A program made the position numbers and the translations under genes. The notes under the pieces are model-generated. The model was not told where the DNA came from. It saw nothing but the letters and a program-made list of their open reading frames with translations, and searched no databases. A stretch of DNA of 10,399 nt from Ruminococcaceae bacterium UBA5408 (GTDB taxonomy: Bacteria > Bacillota > Clostridia > Oscillospirales > Acutalibacteraceae): contig DHNU01000016.1 of assembly GCA_002407645.1 (NCBI GenBank), forward strand, positions 1-10,399, written 5' to 3'. This document shows positions 7,271 to 10,399 of the stretch, in pieces. Position 1 is the stretch's first letter. Every line of letters begins with the position of its first letter.

Positions 7271-8365
7271 TTAAACATTGAAACGGAAAAGTACAACGTC
7301 GCCGTCCTGCATTACATATTCTTTTCCCTCGCTTCTTACAAGTCCCTTTTCCTTTGCAGCCGCCATGCTGCCGCAGGAAATAAGGTCATCGTAAGCGACA
7401 ACTTCAGCACGGATAAAGCCGCGCTCAAAGTCGGTATGGATTTTACCCGCCGCCTGCGGCGCTTTTGTTCCTTTTTTAATCGTCCAAGCACGAACTTCGG
7501 GTTCGCCTGCGGTTAAGAAAGAAATTAAGCCTAAAAGGCTGTAGCAGGCATTAATAAGACGGTCAAGCCCGGACTCGTTAAGTCCCATATCATTTAAGAA
7601 AAGATCCTTTTCGTCTTTTTCCATACTGCTTATTTCGGCTTCGATTTCAGCGCTTATCGGCAGAACGCCTGCGTGCTCACTGTCGGCGATTTCTTTTACA
7701 ACTTTAAAATATTTGTTATTTTCAATACCGCCTTTAAAGTCGTCTTCGCTTACGTTAGCGGCATAGATAACAGGCTTGTTGGTTAAAAGCGAAACGGTCT
7801 TTAAAAGTTCGGCTTCGTCATCATTACATTCGACACTGCGTGCGGATTTGCCGGCGTCAAGAGTTTCTTTAACGCGCAGGAAGAAATCATATTCTTCCTG
7901 ATATTTCTTGTCGGCTTTAATCATCTTTTTAGTTTTATCTATACGGCGTTCCAGAACTTCCAAATCAGACAAAATAAGTTCCAAATTGATGGTTTCAATA
8001 TCCCTTTTTGGGTCGATACTGCCCTCTACATGTATAATATCATCGTTTTCGAAACAGCGGACAACGTGAACGATAGCGTCGGACTCGCGAATATTCGCAA
8101 GGAATTTGTTTCCCAAACCTTCGCCCTTGCTTGCGCCGCGGACAAGACCGGCGATATCCATAAATTCAATCGTTGCAGGGGTGTATTTTTGCGGATGATA
8201 CATTTCCGCAAGTTTGTCGAGCCTTTTGTCGGGGACTGCCACGATGCCTACATTCGGTTCTATGGTACAGAACGGATAGTTAGCGGACTGAGCGCCAGCA
8301 TTTGTAATTGCATTAAAAAGAGTGCTTTTGCCGACATTCGGCAAGCCTACAATACCAAGCTTCAT
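7271..8365 (-). CDS. ychF: Ribosome-associated ATPase YchF (Obg-like, OLA1 family)
   Basis: A conserved P-loop NTPase of the TRAFAC class that prefers ATP to GTP and binds ribosomes; it is linked to stress and redox responses. At 364 residues it has the family's standard length. Motifs: P-loop GLPNVGKS (7-14), DIAGL (70-74) followed by VRGASKGEGLGNKFL, and NVSE (204-207) in place of the GTPase NKxD, the mark of ATP specificity. H112 in IIHVEGSIDP matches the lid histidine. A helical coiled-coil insert covers about 130-195 and a C-terminal TGS domain about 282-363. The ATG start gives the canonical MKLGIVGLPNVGKST, with AGAGGG at 9-nt spacing. Its own promoter and terminator frame it, but no terminator separates it from tex upstream, so part of its transcript may come from there. 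Confidence 0.97.
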   Translation of the reverse strand: MKLGIVGLPNVGKSTLFNAITNAGAQSANYPFCTIEPNVGIVAVPDKRLDKLAEMYHPQKYTPATIEFMDIAGLVRGASKGEGLGNKFLANIRESDAIVHVVRCFENDDIIHVEGSIDPKRDIETINLELILSDLEVLERRIDKTKKMIKADKKYQEEYDFFLRVKETLDAGKSARSVECNDDEAELLKTVSLLTNKPVIYAANVSEDDFKGGIENNKYFKVVKEIADSEHAGVLPISAEIEAEISSMEKDEKDLFLNDMGLNESGLDRLINACYSLLGLISFLTAGEPEVRAWTIKKGTKAPQAAGKIHTDFERGFIRAEVVAYDDLISCGSMAAAKEKGLVRSEGKEYVMQDGDVVLFRFNV

Positions 8366-8404
8366 TTTTGATTTCCCTCTTCGTCTTTATTCATAATAGT
8401 ATTT

Positions 8405-8433
8405 ATTATAGTTGATTAAGTTTTACGGTGCAA
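8405..8433 (-). promoter_or_regulatory. Probable sigma-A promoter of ychF
   Basis: On the - strand, a perfect -10 TATAAT (8410-8405) is 17 bp from TTGCAC (8433-8428), a weak -35 with three of six consensus bases. It lies in the 78-bp gap after tex. The start would be near 8398, giving a leader of about 33 nt. Confidence 0.6.
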
Positions 8434-8443
8434 GGCTGAAAAT

Positions 8444-10399
8444 TTATTTATCGCTTTGTTTCATTGTAAGTGCAATGCGCTTTTTCTCCGTGTCGACAGA
8501 TAAAACACGCACTTTTACTATGTCGCCGACCTTTAAAACTTCGGCGGGATGTTTTATAAATCTGTCGCATATCTGAGAAATATGGACAAGTCCGTCCTGG
8601 TGAACGCCGATATCCACGAATGCGCCGAAATCGATTACATTTCTTACTGTTCCAGTAAGTTCCATTCCCGGTTTTAAGTCTTCCATGCTTAAAACATCGG
8701 TGCGCAGCATAGGCTTTGGAAGTTCGTCGCGGGGGTCGCGTCCCGGGCGGAGCAGTTCGGTTACAATGTCATTTAAAGTTGGAACGCCGATATCTAATTT
8801 TTCAGCTGACTTCTCTACGCCGATTGCCTGTACTTTTTCTTTTAAATCGCTGATTTTATTGTTTTTTACACTTTCTGTGTCATAATCGCAGAGCTTTAAA
8901 AGAGCTTGTGCCGCTTTATATGATTCAGGGTGAACATTGGTGTTGTCCAGTATGTTTTTACTTTCGCTTACTCGTAAAAACCCCGCACACTGTTCAAATG
9001 TTTTCGGCCCTAATTTCGGTACTTTTTTAAGTTCGGTTCTCGAATGGAAAGCGCCGTTTTCTTCGCGGTAGGCAACTATATTTTTCGATACGGCTGACGA
9101 TATGCCCGAAATTTTTTCAAGCAGCGACGGAGATGCTGTATTTAAATCGACTCCTACATTATTAACGCAGTCTTCCACAACGCTTCCAAGCGCTTCGTCG
9201 AGCCTCTTTTTCGGCATATCGTGCTGGTACTGTCCGACTCCAATTGCTTTTGGGTCTATTTTAACAAGTTCGGCAAGCGGGTCTTGAAGTCTGCGCGCGA
9301 TTGAAACCGCACTTCTTAAAGTTACGTCGAATTCAGGGAACTCCTGCGCCGCAAGTTTGCTTGCGGAGTAAACGGACGCCCCCGCCTCGCTTACCACCAT
9401 ATATGAAACACCGTTATTAAGCTGTCCTATAACTTCGGCAGTAAACATTTCGGTTTCTTTTGACGCTGTGCCGTTTCCGATTGCGATTACTTCCACACCG
9501 TATTTTAATATTAAATCAGTGACGAACTTTTTAGCTTCTTCAACTTTTGTTTGAGAGTGCGTCGGATAAATGACGCCTGTATCGAGAACTTTGCCTGTCT
9601 GGTCGACTACTGCGACCTTACAGCCTGTTCTGTAACCGGGGTCAAGTCCCATTGCCACTTTATTTTTAACAGGCGGCTGCATTAAAAGCTGGTGCAGATT
9701 TACGGCAAATACCTTTATTGCACCTTCGTCGGCTTCTTCCGTAAGGCTGTTTCGAATTTCACGTTCAATTGATGGATAAATGAGACGGTCATAAGCGTCT
9801 TCACCTGCTTTTCTGACGGCTTCGGTGCAGTTGTTTCCTTCTTTTACACAGGCTGAGTAGACAATATTTAAGCCCCTTGCTCTTTCAAGTTCGATATTAA
9901 CTTTTAAAAAGCCTTCGCGTTCACCGCGGTCGATAGCGAGAACCCTGTGTCCCGCAATTTTCCGTACCGACTGTCTGAAATCATAATACTGTGAATATAC
10001 GGAATCCTCGTCTTTCTTTGCGGCTTTTGAAACAACTTCGCCCTGCGCCGCAGTGACAACACGCAGACGTTTGCGTATTCCCGCATCGTCGGAAATTTTT
10101 TCGGCAATAATATCTAAAGCTCCCGCAAGAGCATCTTCGGGAGTTTCAACACCGAGTTCCGTGTTTACATAGCTTTCCGCCATTTCAATAGGATATAAAC
10201 TGTCTTTTTTCTGTTCGAAAATCGCATCTGCAAGCGGCTCAAGGCCCTTGGCTTTTGCAACCGATGCCCTCGTTTTCCTTTTCGGCCGAAACGGGCGGTA
10301 AATGTCGTCAATTTCAGAGATAGTCTGTGCGGCATTAAGTTCGGCGGCAATTTCGTCCGTCATGCAGTCTGAGGCGGTTATAAGCTCCGAAACTTCTTC
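8444..10399 (-). CDS. tex: Transcription accessory protein Tex, 5' end outside the window
   Basis: A conserved nucleic-acid-binding protein that supports transcription. The visible part is 651 residues. The frame stays open to the window edge, with EEVSELITASDC before the first ATG at 10363. Tex is usually 710-780 residues, so about 70-90 are missing and that ATG is internal. Domains in order: the remaining N-terminal helical part with RPKRKTRA, a YqgF/RNase H-like domain (about 9254-9658) starting GLDPGYRTGCKVAVVD, helix-hairpin-helix repeats (about 8956-9181) with VDLNTASPSLLEKI and KKVPKLGPKTFEQCAG, and a C-terminal S1 RNA-binding domain (about 8447-8680) with GTVRNVIDFGAFVDIGVHQD. The stop is TAA at 8444-8446. 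No terminator precedes ychF. The family call is certain; the true start cannot be seen. Confidence 0.97.
   Translation of the reverse strand, partial: EEVSELITASDCMTDEIAAELNAAQTISEIDDIYRPFRPKRKTRASVAKAKGLEPLADAIFEQKKDSLYPIEMAESYVNTELGVETPEDALAGALDIIAEKISDDAGIRKRLRVVTAAQGEVVSKAAKKDEDSVYSQYYDFRQSVRKIAGHRVLAIDRGEREGFLKVNIELERARGLNIVYSACVKEGNNCTEAVRKAGEDAYDRLIYPSIEREIRNSLTEEADEGAIKVFAVNLHQLLMQPPVKNKVAMGLDPGYRTGCKVAVVDQTGKVLDTGVIYPTHSQTKVEEAKKFVTDLILKYGVEVIAIGNGTASKETEMFTAEVIGQLNNGVSYMVVSEAGASVYSASKLAAQEFPEFDVTLRSAVSIARRLQDPLAELVKIDPKAIGVGQYQHDMPKKRLDEALGSVVEDCVNNVGVDLNTASPSLLEKISGISSAVSKNIVAYREENGAFHSRTELKKVPKLGPKTFEQCAGFLRVSESKNILDNTNVHPESYKAAQALLKLCDYDTESVKNNKISDLKEKVQAIGVEKSAEKLDIGVPTLNDIVTELLRPGRDPRDELPKPMLRTDVLSMEDLKPGMELTGTVRNVIDFGAFVDIGVHQDGLVHISQICDRFIKHPAEVLKVGDIVKVRVLSVDTEKKRIALTMKQSDK

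Overview
The window looks like ordinary chromosomal DNA from a low-to-moderate-GC Firmicute, most likely a gut-type Clostridia. The evidence is near-consensus sigma-A promoters (TATAAT boxes at 16-18 bp spacing), strong AGGAGG-type ribosome binding sites, TTG and GTG starts, AT-rich intergenic DNA with compact intrinsic terminators, and protein variants that resemble clostridial homologues. There are eight protein-coding genes, one on the + strand and seven on the - strand. I see no tRNA, rRNA, CRISPR array, insertion sequence or phage remnant.

Layout from left to right. A uracil/xanthine-type permease (NCS2 family) at 103-1500 (+) has its own promoter and a strong terminator. It faces a convergent DUF975 membrane protein (1893-2636, -), and the gap between them holds one terminator per direction. 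Next is the branched-chain amino acid operon, read right to left: ilvB (4403-6028), ilvN (3890-4390) and ilvC (2805-3806), from a strong promoter at 6060-6088. Upstream lie a VTT/TVP38-type membrane protein (6166-6957), the ribosome-associated ATPase gene ychF (7271-8365), and the 5'-truncated transcription accessory gene tex (8444 to the window edge), all on the - strand.

Function. IlvB and IlvN form acetohydroxyacid synthase and IlvC is the next enzyme, so the operon covers the first two common steps of valine, leucine and isoleucine synthesis. The valine-contact residues of the regulatory subunit are intact. The ilvB leader is only about 25 nt, so it has no room for a T-box or peptide attenuator; control would have to act at the promoter or through valine feedback. 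YchF and Tex are housekeeping factors linked to translation and transcription. The permease, DUF975 and VTT genes are membrane functions with no visible tie to the operon.

No gene-free stretch exceeds 300 bases. The longest are 1501-1892 excluding its two terminators (nothing coding recognised), 2637-2804 (promoter, leader and a direct repeat) and 6958-7270 (VTT promoter, a 14-bp palindrome and two terminators). I found no convincing new biological system. The points most worth a second look are residue substitutions in IlvB and IlvC at well-studied sites, and several small intergenic structures.
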